A stretch of DNA of 64,000 nucleotides from Brucella intermedia LMG 3301 (lineage in GTDB: Bacteria > Pseudomonadota > Alphaproteobacteria > Rhizobiales > Rhizobiaceae): positions 1,855,001 through 1,919,000 of the forward strand of contig NZ_ACQA01000002.1 in NCBI RefSeq assembly GCF_000182645.1, in the 5' to 3' direction. Positions 43,648 through 52,718 of this stretch are shown here, piece after piece (position 1 is the first letter of the stretch; each line of letters opens with the position of its first letter). Position numbers and translations under genes: made by a program. The notes under the pieces were generated by a model. It made no database searches. It was not told the DNA's origin and saw nothing but the letters and a program-made list of their open reading frames with translations.

Positions 43648-44265
43648 TCACTCGGGTTTGTTCACCCAGAGAACGAAAGCTTCCGCTTCACTATTATTGA
43701 AGAATCTGTGGCGGGTCGTTGAAGGCAAGGCAAATCCGTCACCTGCTGAAAGCAGATATTGAGCATCTTCAATCTGCAACGTGAAACTGCCCGAAATGAC
43801 ATACCCTAGCTCCTCGCCGGAATGGGTATAGCACTCCTCACCGGAACTCCCTCCCGGAACGATCCGCACCGCGAAGGACTTCATGGTTTCAATGAGTTCT
43901 GGCGAAGCGCGGTGCTTGATGACACCGCCACCGTTCAACACTTCGGGCTGTTCGCTTGCCCGCAATACGTAGGGATTGGCGCGAGCTGCAGCTGCGAACC
44001 CCTGCGGGTCAATGAGCTGCGCCGGACTCATGGAGAGCACATCGGCAATAGTATAAAGGGTGCGAACCGTTGGCGACACCAGACCGCGTTCGATCTGGGA
44101 CAGCGCCCCTGTCGATAGGCCTGACACTTCCGACAGATAGCCAAGAGTGAGGCCCAGTGCCTGCCTGCGCGTACGGATACGTGCTCCGATATCCCCCGCA
44201 TCGTTCGGTGTGGGTTCGCTGATAGGGGCGATCCGCGATATCTCTGCCTTGTTCACTTTTGGCAT
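43648..44265 (-). CDS. XRE-family regulator with C-terminal cupin (PuuR-like)
   Basis: 205 aa. HTH at about 27-85: GARIRTRRQALGLTLGYLSEVSGLSTGALSQIERGLVSPTVRTLYTIADVL. Cupin sensor: GEECYTHSGEELGYVISGSFTLQIEDAQYLLSAGDGFALPSTTRHRFFN. Such proteins repress amine-utilisation genes until the ligand binds the cupin. Divergent from the FAD oxidase at 44389; a 9-bp inverted repeat lies between. Confidence 0.93.
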   Translation of the reverse strand: MPKVNKAEISRIAPISEPTPNDAGDIGARIRTRRQALGLTLGYLSEVSGLSTGALSQIERGLVSPTVRTLYTIADVLSMSPAQLIDPQGFAAAARANPYVLRASEQPEVLNGGGVIKHRASPELIETMKSFAVRIVPGGSSGEECYTHSGEELGYVISGSFTLQIEDAQYLLSAGDGFALPSTTRHRFFNNSEAEAFVLWVNKPE

Positions 44266-44311
44266 CTTTTAATGGCTCTCGCTACGAACTCGAATGAATC
44301 GGGGTTGATTA

Positions 44312-44361
44312 GTTTTTAGTATTCTGCTTCATAATCGTCATACATTCAATAAACTAAAAAC
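44312..44361. promoter_or_regulatory. Inverted repeat in the regulator/oxidase intergenic region
   Basis: GTTTTTAGT (44312-44320) and ACTAAAAAC (44353-44361) are perfect complements with a 32-nt gap, centred between the XRE-cupin gene and the divergent oxidase. A plausible operator pair; AT-richness makes chance possible. Confidence 0.35.
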
Positions 44362-44388
44362 AAAATCCATCCAGAACATGGAGGGGAC

Positions 44389-45735
44389 ATGTCAGAAATG
44401 GCTCACAAGGATACGCCCTACTGGTGGGAGGCCGCCCCGCCGCGAAGCGTCGGACAACGTGCCATCGAGCCGGACTGCGATGTGGCCATCGTTGGCGCCG
44501 GTTATGCGGGCCTTTGCGCTGCACTTTATCTGGCGAGAGCCGGGCGCAAGGTTCAGGTTTTCGAGCGGGAACAACTTGGCTTTGGTGCTTCCAGTCGTAA
44601 CGGCGGGTTTACCAGTGGCAATATTCGTCCCGATGACAAGACGCTGATCCGCAAATTCGGTATGGAACGGGCGGCAAAGATTGCTTCTGAAGGCCATGAA
44701 GCGCGTCGCTTCATGATCGATTTTCTGGCCAATGAAGGCGTTGACGCGGATTTCAAGCTTGTGGGTCGATTCAGCGGTGCGATGACGCGCGCAGAATATG
44801 ATGCCATGGCGCGAAGCGCTGAAGCTATCCAGCGAGCAACCGGTGTCGAATCCTACGCGGTTCCTCTTAGCGAGGTCCACCGGCATATCGCGACTGACCT
44901 CTATGCGGGCGGCAGTGTTCGTATGGATATTGGTGGCCTGCATCCCGCAAAGTTTCATGCAGAACTGGTACGGCTGGTCGTTGCTGAGGGAGTATTGATC
45001 CACAGCGAATGTCGCGTGGAAGGCATCAACCAAGGAGCTGATAGGAAAACGGTAGTAACCGCACGCGGTCGTGCCCGGGCGCGCGATGCCCTTGTTTGCA
45101 CGAACGGATATACCGATCATTCGGACCGCTGGCTGCGTCAGCGACTGGTGCCATTGCGTTCCCGAATAATCGCAACCGAGGATCTGGGCGAGGAACGTGT
45201 AAGCGCGTTGGTGCCAGGATTGAAAATGCTCACCGACACCCGGGCGATGACCTACTATTTCCGCCCGTCGCCGGATGGGCGACGCATCTTGTTTGGTGGT
45301 CGGGATGTTACGAGCCGCGGCGATCCGGATAGCGCTACGCAACGTAACTATACGGAAATGTGCAAGGTTTTTCCGCAACTGGAAGGTGTCGGTATTTCGC
45401 ATAGCTGGTTCGGCTATGTAGCCATGAACAGGGACATGGTTCCGCGAATTTTTCAGCGCGGGGCAGTGCATTATGCAACAGGATTCTGTGGCTCCGGTGT
45501 TGTCTGGGCACCATGGCTCGGCTTCAAGGTCGCGCAGAAAATACTGGGGGTGCCGAACAGCGAAAGCAGTTTCGATTTTCGCGCGCCGCAGTTTGTGCCG
45601 ACCTGGCGCGGAAAAGCCTGGTTCATGCCGCTGGTTTTTGCCGACCTTGAACGAAAGGATCGCAAGTTGGAAGCAACAGCATCCAATGAACGGGCGTTGA
45701 GAAACAGTGCCAGCTTCCAGGGTGAACGCAATTGA
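44389..45735 (+). CDS. FAD-dependent oxidoreductase (PuuB/DAO family), second copy
   Basis: 448 aa. PYWWEAAPPR opening as in PuuB, then CDVAIVGAGYAGLCAALYLARAGRKVQVFEREQLGFGASSRNGGFTSGN and C-terminal SWFGYVAMNRDMVPRIF.., ATGFCGSGVVWAPWLGFKVAQKILG. Related to the oxidase at 42312 but clearly diverged. GAGGGG before ATG 44389. It starts the plus-strand operon with the ABC transporter genes, so the imported amine or amino acid is its probable substrate. Confidence 0.92.
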   Translation: MSEMAHKDTPYWWEAAPPRSVGQRAIEPDCDVAIVGAGYAGLCAALYLARAGRKVQVFEREQLGFGASSRNGGFTSGNIRPDDKTLIRKFGMERAAKIASEGHEARRFMIDFLANEGVDADFKLVGRFSGAMTRAEYDAMARSAEAIQRATGVESYAVPLSEVHRHIATDLYAGGSVRMDIGGLHPAKFHAELVRLVVAEGVLIHSECRVEGINQGADRKTVVTARGRARARDALVCTNGYTDHSDRWLRQRLVPLRSRIIATEDLGEERVSALVPGLKMLTDTRAMTYYFRPSPDGRRILFGGRDVTSRGDPDSATQRNYTEMCKVFPQLEGVGISHSWFGYVAMNRDMVPRIFQRGAVHYATGFCGSGVVWAPWLGFKVAQKILGVPNSESSFDFRAPQFVPTWRGKAWFMPLVFADLERKDRKLEATASNERALRNSASFQGERN

Positions 45736-45845
45736 GAAGCTGCACCGTGAACGCTGGTCACAACAAATTTCACTTTATCAAACGTGGTTTCACGACCGGC
45801 GTTTCGAATAGAAAACTTATCGCTGCATTTAGGAAGGAGAATGCC

Positions 45846-46598
45846 ATGCGTCTCAAGAAAATTTTTGGTTTGGCAGCTACGGCGATCATCATGTGGGGCG
45901 CAATGCCTGCCTTGGCTCAGGAAGCGGTCAAAGTAGGTTCGTCTCCCACCGGTTTGCCGTTTACCTTTGTGAACACGGAAACCAAGGCCATGGATGGCGT
46001 GTTGATCGATGTGGTCAAGGCCATCGAACCCGATATCGGTATCAAGGCGGAATTCGAGGCCGTACAGTTTTCGGCGCTCGTGCCGTCGCTCACCGCGAAC
46101 AAGATCGATATGATTGCTTCGGCAATGTTCATCACTGAAGAGCGCGCAAAAATCGTGGACTTTTCCGATCCGGTCTATGGCTATGGTGAAGGCGTTTTCG
46201 TGCCGGTTTCCGATGATACGGCCTACAAGACCTATGCGGATCTCAAGGGTAAGACCGTCGGCGTACAGGTGGGAACCACCTTCGTTGATCTGTTCAGGAA
46301 GAGCGGCCTGTTCAGTGATGTCAAGGTCTACAAAGGCATTCCCGATATCATTGCTGACGTGAATGCCGGGCGCATCGATGCCGGCTTCGGGGATGGACCA
46401 ATGGCTGCCTACTACCTCTCGCAGGGCCGCTACCCCAAGGTGAAGATGGTCGAGAGCTATGAAGCGTCGGCCGGGGGCGAGTTCGGTCTGGCCCTCCGCA
46501 AAGGCGACGAACGTATGCCCAAAATCAATGCAGCCATCGCCCGCATCAAGTCGGACGGCACGCTTCAGAAAATTCTTGCCAAATACGGACTGAAATAA
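45846..46598 (+). CDS. Polar amino-acid ABC transporter substrate-binding protein
   Basis: 250 aa. Signal peptide (IFGLAATAIIMWGAMPALAQ), then VKVGSSPTGLPFTFVNTETKAMDGVLIDVVKAI, NKIDMIASAMFITEERAKIVDFSDPVYGYGEG and AGRIDAGFGDGPMAAYYLS. Family-3 binding protein. GGAAGGAG sits just upstream of ATG 45846. Followed by a very stable hairpin, then permease and ATPase genes. Confidence 0.92.
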   Translation: MRLKKIFGLAATAIIMWGAMPALAQEAVKVGSSPTGLPFTFVNTETKAMDGVLIDVVKAIEPDIGIKAEFEAVQFSALVPSLTANKIDMIASAMFITEERAKIVDFSDPVYGYGEGVFVPVSDDTAYKTYADLKGKTVGVQVGTTFVDLFRKSGLFSDVKVYKGIPDIIADVNAGRIDAGFGDGPMAAYYLSQGRYPKVKMVESYEASAGGEFGLALRKGDERMPKINAAIARIKSDGTLQKILAKYGLK

Positions 46599-46605
46599 TT
46601 CCGGT

Positions 46606-46635
46606 GTGAGCATGGGGATTGATCCCCATGCTCAC
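46606..46635 (+). terminator. Strong hairpin after the binding-protein gene
   Basis: GTGAGCATGGGGAT and its exact complement ATCCCCATGCTCAC form a 14-bp perfect stem with a 2-nt centre, 8 bp after the stop. There is no T-run, so it probably protects the upstream mRNA and lowers permease/ATPase expression, the usual way to make more binding protein than transporter. Confidence 0.7.
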
Positions 46636-46765
46636 AATTCAGGTGTGCTCCACGCGCGTCCAAGCAGAAGCTCTTTGTGCTTCTCGGCCTGCGCCCGAAA
46701 CGGGGCTTACCGGCCGCAGCGCCTCATCCGCGTTTGATCGCGCCAAATAAATAGAGTTAAAGTCA

Positions 46766-47428
46766 ATGCAAAACTTCCTTATGGACATCCGCGAGTTCTT
46801 CCCGATCTTGCTGGAAGGCGTGAAATATACACTCCTCGTGACGCTGGGCTCACTTGTCCTTTCGACCCTTCTGGGGCTTGTCTGGGCGCTGATGCGGGTG
46901 TCGGGAATCGGCTGGCTGTCGGCTGTTGCCGGAGCTATCGTCAATGTGATCCGTGGCATTCCTATCCTGGTGCAGCTCTTCTATATCTACTTCGTTCTAC
47001 CGGAATTCGGCATTGCGCTTTCCGCTCTTCAGGCCGGTATCATAGGCCTCGGAATTGCCTATTCGGCCTACCAGGCAGAGAATTTCCGTGCCGGCATCGA
47101 GGCCATCGATCACGGGCAGACAGAAGCCGCGCAATCCATCGGTATGGGCTGGTTCATGACGATGCGCCGCGTGATCCTGCCGCAAGCCGTTCGAGTGATC
47201 CTGCCGCCCTATGGCAACATAATGGTCATGCTCTTGAAGGACAGTTCGCAGGCGTCTGCCATCACGGTTGCCGAACTGACCCTGCAAGGCCAGCTGCTCG
47301 CTGCTTCGACCTTCAAGAATATGAGCGTCTATACGCTGGTTGCCATGTTCTATCTCTGCCTGAGCTTGCCGCTGATGATGGCTGTCGGGCGTCTTGAAAA
47401 GCTCTTTGGTAAAAGAAACGGACATTGA
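46766..47428 (+). CDS. Amino-acid ABC transporter permease (HisM/GlnP type)
   Basis: 220 aa, about five membrane helices. Binding-protein-dependent permease signature: [45 protein letters not shown] (EAA loop). N-terminal [34 protein letters not shown]. Only one permease gene is present, so it probably forms a homodimer. Stop is 3 bp before the ATPase start. Confidence 0.94.
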   Translation: MQNFLMDIREFFPILLEGVKYTLLVTLGSLVLSTLLGLVWALMRVSGIGWLSAVAGAIVNVIRGIPILVQLFYIYFVLPEFGIALSALQAGIIGLGIAYSAYQAENFRAGIEAIDHGQTEAAQSIGMGWFMTMRRVILPQAVRVILPPYGNIMVMLLKDSSQASAITVAELTLQGQLLAASTFKNMSVYTLVAMFYLCLSLPLMMAVGRLEKLFGKRNGH

Positions 47429-47430
47429 TC

Positions 47431-48165
47431 ATGGCGATGATTGAAATAAAGAACGTCACAAAATCCTATGGTCCGCTTCAGGTCCTCAAAGGCATCAGCG
47501 CTGACGTGCAGAAGGGTGAAGTCGTTTGTCTGATTGGCCCTTCTGGGTCGGGAAAGTCGACGATGCTGCGCTGCCTGAACGGGCTCGAAACCTATCAGGG
47601 TGGCGACATTTTGATCGAAGGTCAGCGGGTTGACGCGCAGGATCGATCGATCCGCGATCTCCGCACGCGGATGGCGATGGTTTTCCAGCGGTTCAACCTG
47701 TTTCCACATCGCACGGCCCTCGAAAATGTCGTTGAAGGACCGGTTTACGTCAAAGGCGAAAACCCAAGTGAAGCTCGTAAATACGGCCAACACCTGCTTC
47801 AGCGCGTAGGTCTAGGAGACCGGGCCGACCATTACCCGGGCCAGCTTTCCGGCGGTCAGATGCAGCGTGTTGCGATTGCCCGTGCCTTAGCAATGCGCCC
47901 GCAGGCGATCCTGTTCGATGAGCCGACGTCAGCGCTCGATCCTGAACTGGTGGGCGATGTGCTCGATGTCATGCGCAGCCTTGCTGACGAGGGGCTCACC
48001 ATGTTGGTCGTAACGCACGAAATGGGCTTCGCCCGCGACGTGGCTGATCGGGTACTTTTCCTTGATGGCGGCGTCATCGTGGAACAGGGCAAGGCAAAGG
48101 AAGTGCTCGGCGCGCCACAGCATCCGCGTACGCAGGACTTCCTGCGCCGCGTTCTTAATCATTGA
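47431..48165 (+). CDS. Amino-acid ABC transporter ATP-binding protein (GlnQ type)
   Basis: 244 aa. Walker [11 protein letters not shown]-loop [17 protein letters not shown], signature [15 protein letters not shown], Walker [15 protein letters not shown]-loop [22 protein letters not shown]. Complete polar amino-acid ATPase pairing with the permease and binding protein just upstream. ATG 47431 chosen over an in-frame TTG at 47425. Confidence 0.96.
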   Translation: MAMIEIKNVTKSYGPLQVLKGISADVQKGEVVCLIGPSGSGKSTMLRCLNGLETYQGGDILIEGQRVDAQDRSIRDLRTRMAMVFQRFNLFPHRTALENVVEGPVYVKGENPSEARKYGQHLLQRVGLGDRADHYPGQLSGGQMQRVAIARALAMRPQAILFDEPTSALDPELVGDVLDVMRSLADEGLTMLVVTHEMGFARDVADRVLFLDGGVIVEQGKAKEVLGAPQHPRTQDFLRRVLNH

Positions 48166-48214
48166 TTTATATGGATGCGCGACGCGGGTTGCGTGTCGCG
48201 CAAGGGGAGGCGTT

Positions 48215-49144
48215 ATGGCTTTCTATTGTTCCCTCGATCCGGCCCGCGCCGGAGTAATCCGCGGGGTATTTGCGCGCGAATTGCCGGAAGTGGAGTTCCT
48301 CTCAGGGGAGTTGGATGCCGATGCTTCGGCAAGGGTGCGTCATTTGCTATGCTGGCAGGTTCCTGACAGGCTGCAGGATCGGTTCCCTGCGCTTGAGATT
48401 ATTTTCTCAAGCGGGGCGGGTGTAGAGCAATTTCTCCAGGCGGAGATCCCTGCTCATATCCGCATCGTCCGCATGACCGAGCCGGGTCTTGCCCGTATGA
48501 TGCAGGAATACGTGACACTCGCCGTGCTGGCTCTATTCCGACAATTGCCCGCTTATCTGGAACACAGTCGTAGGGAGATCTGGCAGACGTTGCCCCAGCC
48601 AAGCGCCCGCTGCCGTCGGGTAGGTGTAATGGGGCTTGGATATCTGGGGCAGGCTGCGTTGTCGGCCCTCAAGCCTTTCGGCTTCCCTCTGTCCGGCTGG
48701 AGCCGAAGCGAGAAGAATGTCGAGGGCGTACGTTGTTTCTCCGGGGCAGAAGGGTTTAGGACATTCGTTGCGCAAACAGACATTCTGGTCTGTCTGCTAC
48801 CGCTCACGGCAGAGACGGAAGGCTTGATCAATGCCCAATTTTTGGCCTGCTTGCCCACAGGGGCAAGCGTAGTTCTGGTCGGTCGCGGGCCGCAGACGGA
48901 TTACGACGCGCTTCTTGCAGCGCTCGATAGCGGCCAGCTTTCCTCCGCCTTCATTGATGTAACAGCACCGGAACCGCTCCCCTCCGGACATCCACTCTGG
49001 TCTCATCCAAAGGTGATCGTTACCCCGCATATCGCTTGCATGACTGACAGCCAAGGCGCGGCAGACGTACTGGTTGAAAACCTCAAGCGGCTGCATAGAG
49101 ACGAAGCGCTTATTGGAGAGATCGACCGCAGGCGAGGATATTGA
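48215..49144 (+). CDS. D-2-hydroxyacid dehydrogenase (GhrA-like)
   Basis: 309 aa NAD(P)-dependent reductase. Rossmann motif VGVMGLGYLGQAALSALKPFGFPLSGWSR, then LVCLLPLTAETEGLINAQFL, catalytic Arg in VLVGRGPQ, Glu in FIDVTAPEPLPSGHPLW and His in VIVTPHIACMT. Closest in style to glyoxylate/hydroxypyruvate reductase A. GGGGAGG before ATG 48215. Last gene of the transporter operon; it may reduce the 2-keto acid produced by the FAD oxidases. Confidence 0.9.
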   Translation: MAFYCSLDPARAGVIRGVFARELPEVEFLSGELDADASARVRHLLCWQVPDRLQDRFPALEIIFSSGAGVEQFLQAEIPAHIRIVRMTEPGLARMMQEYVTLAVLALFRQLPAYLEHSRREIWQTLPQPSARCRRVGVMGLGYLGQAALSALKPFGFPLSGWSRSEKNVEGVRCFSGAEGFRTFVAQTDILVCLLPLTAETEGLINAQFLACLPTGASVVLVGRGPQTDYDALLAALDSGQLSSAFIDVTAPEPLPSGHPLWSHPKVIVTPHIACMTDSQGAADVLVENLKRLHRDEALIGEIDRRRGY

Positions 49145-49448
49145 AGCATAGGATGCAGTGGTGTGACTGATTATTGGGCCTCATCCGTTGCCATAGGCTT
49201 AACGCATTTCCGGGAGAGGGTTGGAACTCATGCAACTGTGGGGCGGAAACTAATACTCGTGGACGAGGGATCCCGCTGTCGCCGATGATCCTCCCGAGGC
49301 CTGCGCTGCGCTTGCGATGGCGAGTCTAACCGCCCGCAGTGAGTCTTCCTGCAGCCGCGTGAGATGGTACGGCCTCGATCTCCGCTATGCGACCGGTGCC
49401 GCCATTCCCGAAAGCCGATGGGTCGCTTGACGAAAGGCACCGTTGCTT
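49145..49448. other. Intergenic region with no recognised gene
   Basis: About 300 bp between two convergent genes. Short frames only; no T-tailed hairpin seen. Confidence 0.35.
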
Positions 49449-50990
49449 TTACTCCAGTTCAGGATGCTGGTTCACCAGGTCGCGGCGCCGCGCCTCCAGC
49501 TCCGCGAGCTGGGCACGGACCGCTTTGATCTCGGCGTCGATATCCTCGACGCGTTGCTCGATATGGTCATAAGCGTCCTGCAGCAGTTCCTTCGCCTCCG
49601 CATGGCTGGAAGCGTTGGGCGTATCGCCACGCAGCGGGCGGTTAGCTGTTTCCTTCATGATGAGTGCCGTTACAAACCCCACCACAGCCACGGCCATCAG
49701 ATAGTAGGCCGGCATCATCAGGTTGTCGGTGCTTTCGACCAGCCAGGCGGCAAGCGTGGGAGTAAGGCCCGCCACGATGATCGATACGTTGAAAGCACTT
49801 GCAAGAGCGCTGTAGCGGATGCGTGTCGGAAACATGGCCGGCAGGGTGGATGCCATCACACCGGTAAGGAAATTAAGCAGCACCGCCAGAAGCAGCAGAC
49901 CCAGGAAAATGAAACCGATATTGCCGCTGATGATGAGCCTGAAGGCGGGCAATGCCATAACGAACAGCCCGATGCTGCCCGCCATGATGAACGGCCTACG
50001 TCCCAAGCGGTCGCTCGCAAAACCCACGACCGGCTGCACGAACAACATACCGATCATCACCACAATGATGATGAGCACGCCGTGGTCCTCGGAATAATTC
50101 AGGTTGTGGGACAGATAGCTCGGCATATATGTAAGCAGCATGTAATAGGTGACATTGGTTACCAGCACGATGCCAATGCACACGACGAACGCGTGCCAAA
50201 ATTTGCGCAGAATGACCCGGATGGAGATACGCGGTGGATTCTGGACTGCATCTCTGTCCTCCTGCTCCATCTTTTCCAGCTGTTCTTGGAACGCCGGCGT
50301 TTCCTCCGCCGCGCGGCGCAGATAAAGCCCCACTAAGCCAAGCGGGGCCGCAAGGAAAAATGGAAGGCGCCAGCCCCATTCCAGAAGACGTTCTTCGCCG
50401 AGAATAGTCGAAATCAGCACCACCACCCCCGCGCCAAGCACAAAGCCCGCTATGGAGCCGAAATCAAGCCAGCTTCCCAAAAACCCCCGTCGACGGTCGG
50501 GCGCATATTCAGCGACATAAATGGCGGCACCGGTATATTCGCCGCCGACTGAAAAACCCTGCGCCAGCTTGCACAATAAAAGCAGAATCGGCGCCCAGAT
50601 CCCGATCTGCGCGTAAGACGGAATGAGTCCAATGCAAAGCGTGCTGACGGCCATGATAACGATGGTAAGCGACAGCACTTTCTGACGACCAAATCGGTCG
50701 CCCATCACGCCGAAAAACACTCCACCCAACGGACGCACCAGGAAGGGCACCGAGAACGTGCCGAGCGCAGCAATCATCTGAAGGCCGGGCGAAGCGTCGG
50801 GAAAAAAGACCTGTCCGAGCGCATAGGCCACGAAGCCATAGACACCGAAATCGAACCATTCCATGGCGTTCCCGAGCGCGGCCGCCGTGATGGCTTTTTT
50901 CAGCTTGGCATTATCGATGATTGTCACGTCGCCGATCGCGAGCGAGCCGCTCGCGGCTGGCTCGGAAGGTACAGTGTCGGGACTGGCCAT
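49449..50990 (-). CDS. MFS metabolite:H+ symporter, ProP-like, with C-terminal coiled coil
   Basis: 513 aa, 12 membrane helices. Metabolite:H+ symporter motifs: GNAMEWFDFGVYGFVAYALGQVFFP, RPLGGVFFGVMGDRFGRQKVL, CKLAQGFSVGGEYTGAAIYVAEYAPDRRRGFLGSWLDFGSIAGFVLG and SDRLGRRPFIM. The C-terminal 45 residues form a charged heptad-rich helix (AEAKELLQDAYDHIEQRVEDIDAEIKAVRAQLAEL..), as in E. coli ProP, where the coiled coil tunes osmotic activation. Substrate probably proline, betaine or another osmolyte. Monocistronic. Confidence 0.93.
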   Translation of the reverse strand: MASPDTVPSEPAASGSLAIGDVTIIDNAKLKKAITAAALGNAMEWFDFGVYGFVAYALGQVFFPDASPGLQMIAALGTFSVPFLVRPLGGVFFGVMGDRFGRQKVLSLTIVIMAVSTLCIGLIPSYAQIGIWAPILLLLCKLAQGFSVGGEYTGAAIYVAEYAPDRRRGFLGSWLDFGSIAGFVLGAGVVVLISTILGEERLLEWGWRLPFFLAAPLGLVGLYLRRAAEETPAFQEQLEKMEQEDRDAVQNPPRISIRVILRKFWHAFVVCIGIVLVTNVTYYMLLTYMPSYLSHNLNYSEDHGVLIIIVVMIGMLFVQPVVGFASDRLGRRPFIMAGSIGLFVMALPAFRLIISGNIGFIFLGLLLLAVLLNFLTGVMASTLPAMFPTRIRYSALASAFNVSIIVAGLTPTLAAWLVESTDNLMMPAYYLMAVAVVGFVTALIMKETANRPLRGDTPNASSHAEAKELLQDAYDHIEQRVEDIDAEIKAVRAQLAELEARRRDLVNQHPELE

Positions 50991-51179
50991 GGATACTCCT
51001 GCTCACCAACCGGTCGTCCAACGCCAGAGCGACGAGACGAAGCGAACGGCCTTTATCTGGAGTAAATGGGAGGCGAGGCTATCTCGTCAACAGTCTGCGT
51101 CAACAGGTGCCCGGCAAGCCGCACCGACCGAAGAACGCAGACTGAGCGCGCGCAATCCAAGCTATTGGTTGCGGCGGTT

Positions 51180-51560
51180 GTATTTCCTGAGGTTCCCCCG
51201 CTGATGGCCATGTGTGATCGCGAAGGACAGGTTGTCGTCGCGGTTCCCGCCGCCACCACGGCATTGACCACGCGAGCGCCGTCGCATGGATCAACGGGTC
51301 CCTCTCGTCGTTGGAAACGACTTTGGCTGTCGCATTCTTCTCGCGGCTGAAGCCCCTTCGTTGGCGGTGGAAAAGGCAATGAAGATATCGCCGCTGCCAT
51401 TGCCACCAAAGCCACCCACGCGGCCGATACCGATCGGCACGGGCCGCGCAAGACGCTTCAATTGATAAAGCAGGAGCCGGGTATCGGTCCGCCGCTTGCC
51501 GAAATTGCTCTGCACAAGAACGCCCACCTTATAGCCGCCGGCTTCCTCCGGCAGTCTACG
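51180..51560 (-). pseudogene. P1-family peptidase (DmpA-like) 3' remnant
   Basis: The minus strand reads GGYKVGVLVQSNFGKRRTDTRLLLYQLKRLARPVPIGIGRVGGFGGNGSGDIFIAFSTANEGAS. These include the RxxPxGIGRxG and GNGSGDIFxAFSTAN motifs of DmpA aminopeptidases (self-processing Ser region). A frameshift follows, then RVVNAVVAAGTATTT in another frame matches the C-terminal helix. Decayed. Confidence 0.75.
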
Positions 51561-51773
51561 CCCGTGCGCCCCAAGAGTCCCCGAAAGCTGACATATACTG
51601 CGGAATGGCGGAGCGTCAGTCGAGCGCGCCCTAAAAGTTCGAATCCCGCCCGGCCTGCCAGTTTCGCCGATCACTGCCGATGGCCGCAACACTCAGCAAG
51701 TAACATCCACCCAGTCGATCGCCGCCGTTTCTACGGTAAGGTCTGACATCTCCCCCCCTGTCTACGGCAATGA

Positions 51774-52184
51774 ATGATCTTATGGCTGACTCGCTATCTG
51801 TTGGTTTTCAAAAGCCCAGTTCGACCGCAGCATAAGCGGCAGCACTGGTTTATTTCGGTGAGCAGGATCGCGCGGCCAGCAATTAATGACATTGTCATTC
51901 AGCCAAATGATGTTCGCTTCGAAACTTTGCGTGCTGGTGGTCCAGGCGGTCAGCACCAGAACACAAGCGACAGTGCCGTACGTGTTGTTCATATTCCAAC
52001 GGGCATCCAACTGATCGCGCGCAATGAGCGATCTCAGCATAGAAACAAGGCAACGGCGCTGGAACGTCTGGAAATGGTCCTGAAACATCTGCAGGAAGAC
52101 GAAATTGAAAATGCAGAGGCTGTCCGTCATCACGAAAACCGAAATATCGAGCGCGGAAACGAAGTGAAGACATTTCGTTTCTGA
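51774..52184 (+). pseudogene. prfH: prfH-like peptide chain release factor, N-terminally truncated
   Basis: Reads [21 protein letters not shown], then [52 protein letters not shown]. This is the catalytic GGQ domain of RF-H, the release factor paired with the RtcB3 RNA ligase to rescue damaged ribosomes. About 80-90 N-terminal residues are absent and no rtcB gene is nearby. Could produce a GGQ-only protein but is more likely a relic. Followed by a strong terminator. Confidence 0.7.
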
Positions 52185-52191
52185 TCGACAT

Positions 52192-52225
52192 AAATGAAGG
52201 GCCCGGATATCCGGGCCATTCATTT
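52192..52225. terminator. Bidirectional terminator
   Basis: Perfect palindrome GGCCCGGATATCCGGGCC flanked by AAATGAA and TTCATTT, giving an extended stem with A/T-rich arms on both strands. Lies between prfH (+) and a minus-strand relic. Confidence 0.8.
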
Positions 52226-52237
52226 ATTCGGGCTTCT

Positions 52238-52535
52238 TTAGCGCTTTTTCTTGTTACGCCAGGGTGCGTTCTTCTGCAGCCGCTGGCCATGATCGAGCCA
52301 TAGAGAATGACCTTATCGACATTCTCGGCCAGTCCGTATTCACCTCTCTGCGCCTTGACCTGTGCGGCGTTCTTACAAGCGTCGGGAGTTCCAAGACATC
52401 AGCGTTACCGAAGAAACGAACGTCAATCCCGCTCGTTTCCTTTACCAGAATATCTGCGATGTTGTTGGACCTGCCGCGGTCCTTGACAGGCAACTTGGCT
52501 CGATTCGTTCTTTTTATGATTAGAGTTCTCCTCAC
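52238..52535 (-). pseudogene. Unidentified gene remnant (frameshifted)
   Basis: The minus strand shows protein-like segments in shifting frames: KLPVKDRGRSNNIADILVKETSGIDVRFFGNADVLEL, then NAAQVKAQRGEYGLAENVDKVILYGSIMASG, then LQKNAPWRNKKKR-stop at 52238. The composition and basic tail look like a genuine small protein that suffered at least two frameshifts. I do not recognise the family. Confidence 0.4.
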
Positions 52536-52718
52536 GCCACCTAACGCACCGCGAGCCCAGGACTCACCCTCGCCTCGATCGTTGGGCCAATTTCTACTCG
52601 GCGTAACTCCGACTAATCAACGCGATAAATGCGTACACTTCGGCCTCGCTTTGCCGACAATGGTTTCGGACACGGCAAGGTACAATCTCGGATGTTACAA
52701 TTGTTTGCTAGCGTATGC

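Noticed and set aside
51640..51670. tRNA-like 3' segment (TTCGAAT followed by a CCA-ending stretch)
   Set aside because: The flanking bases do not form the five-pair T stem and no acceptor, D or anticodon arm can be built.
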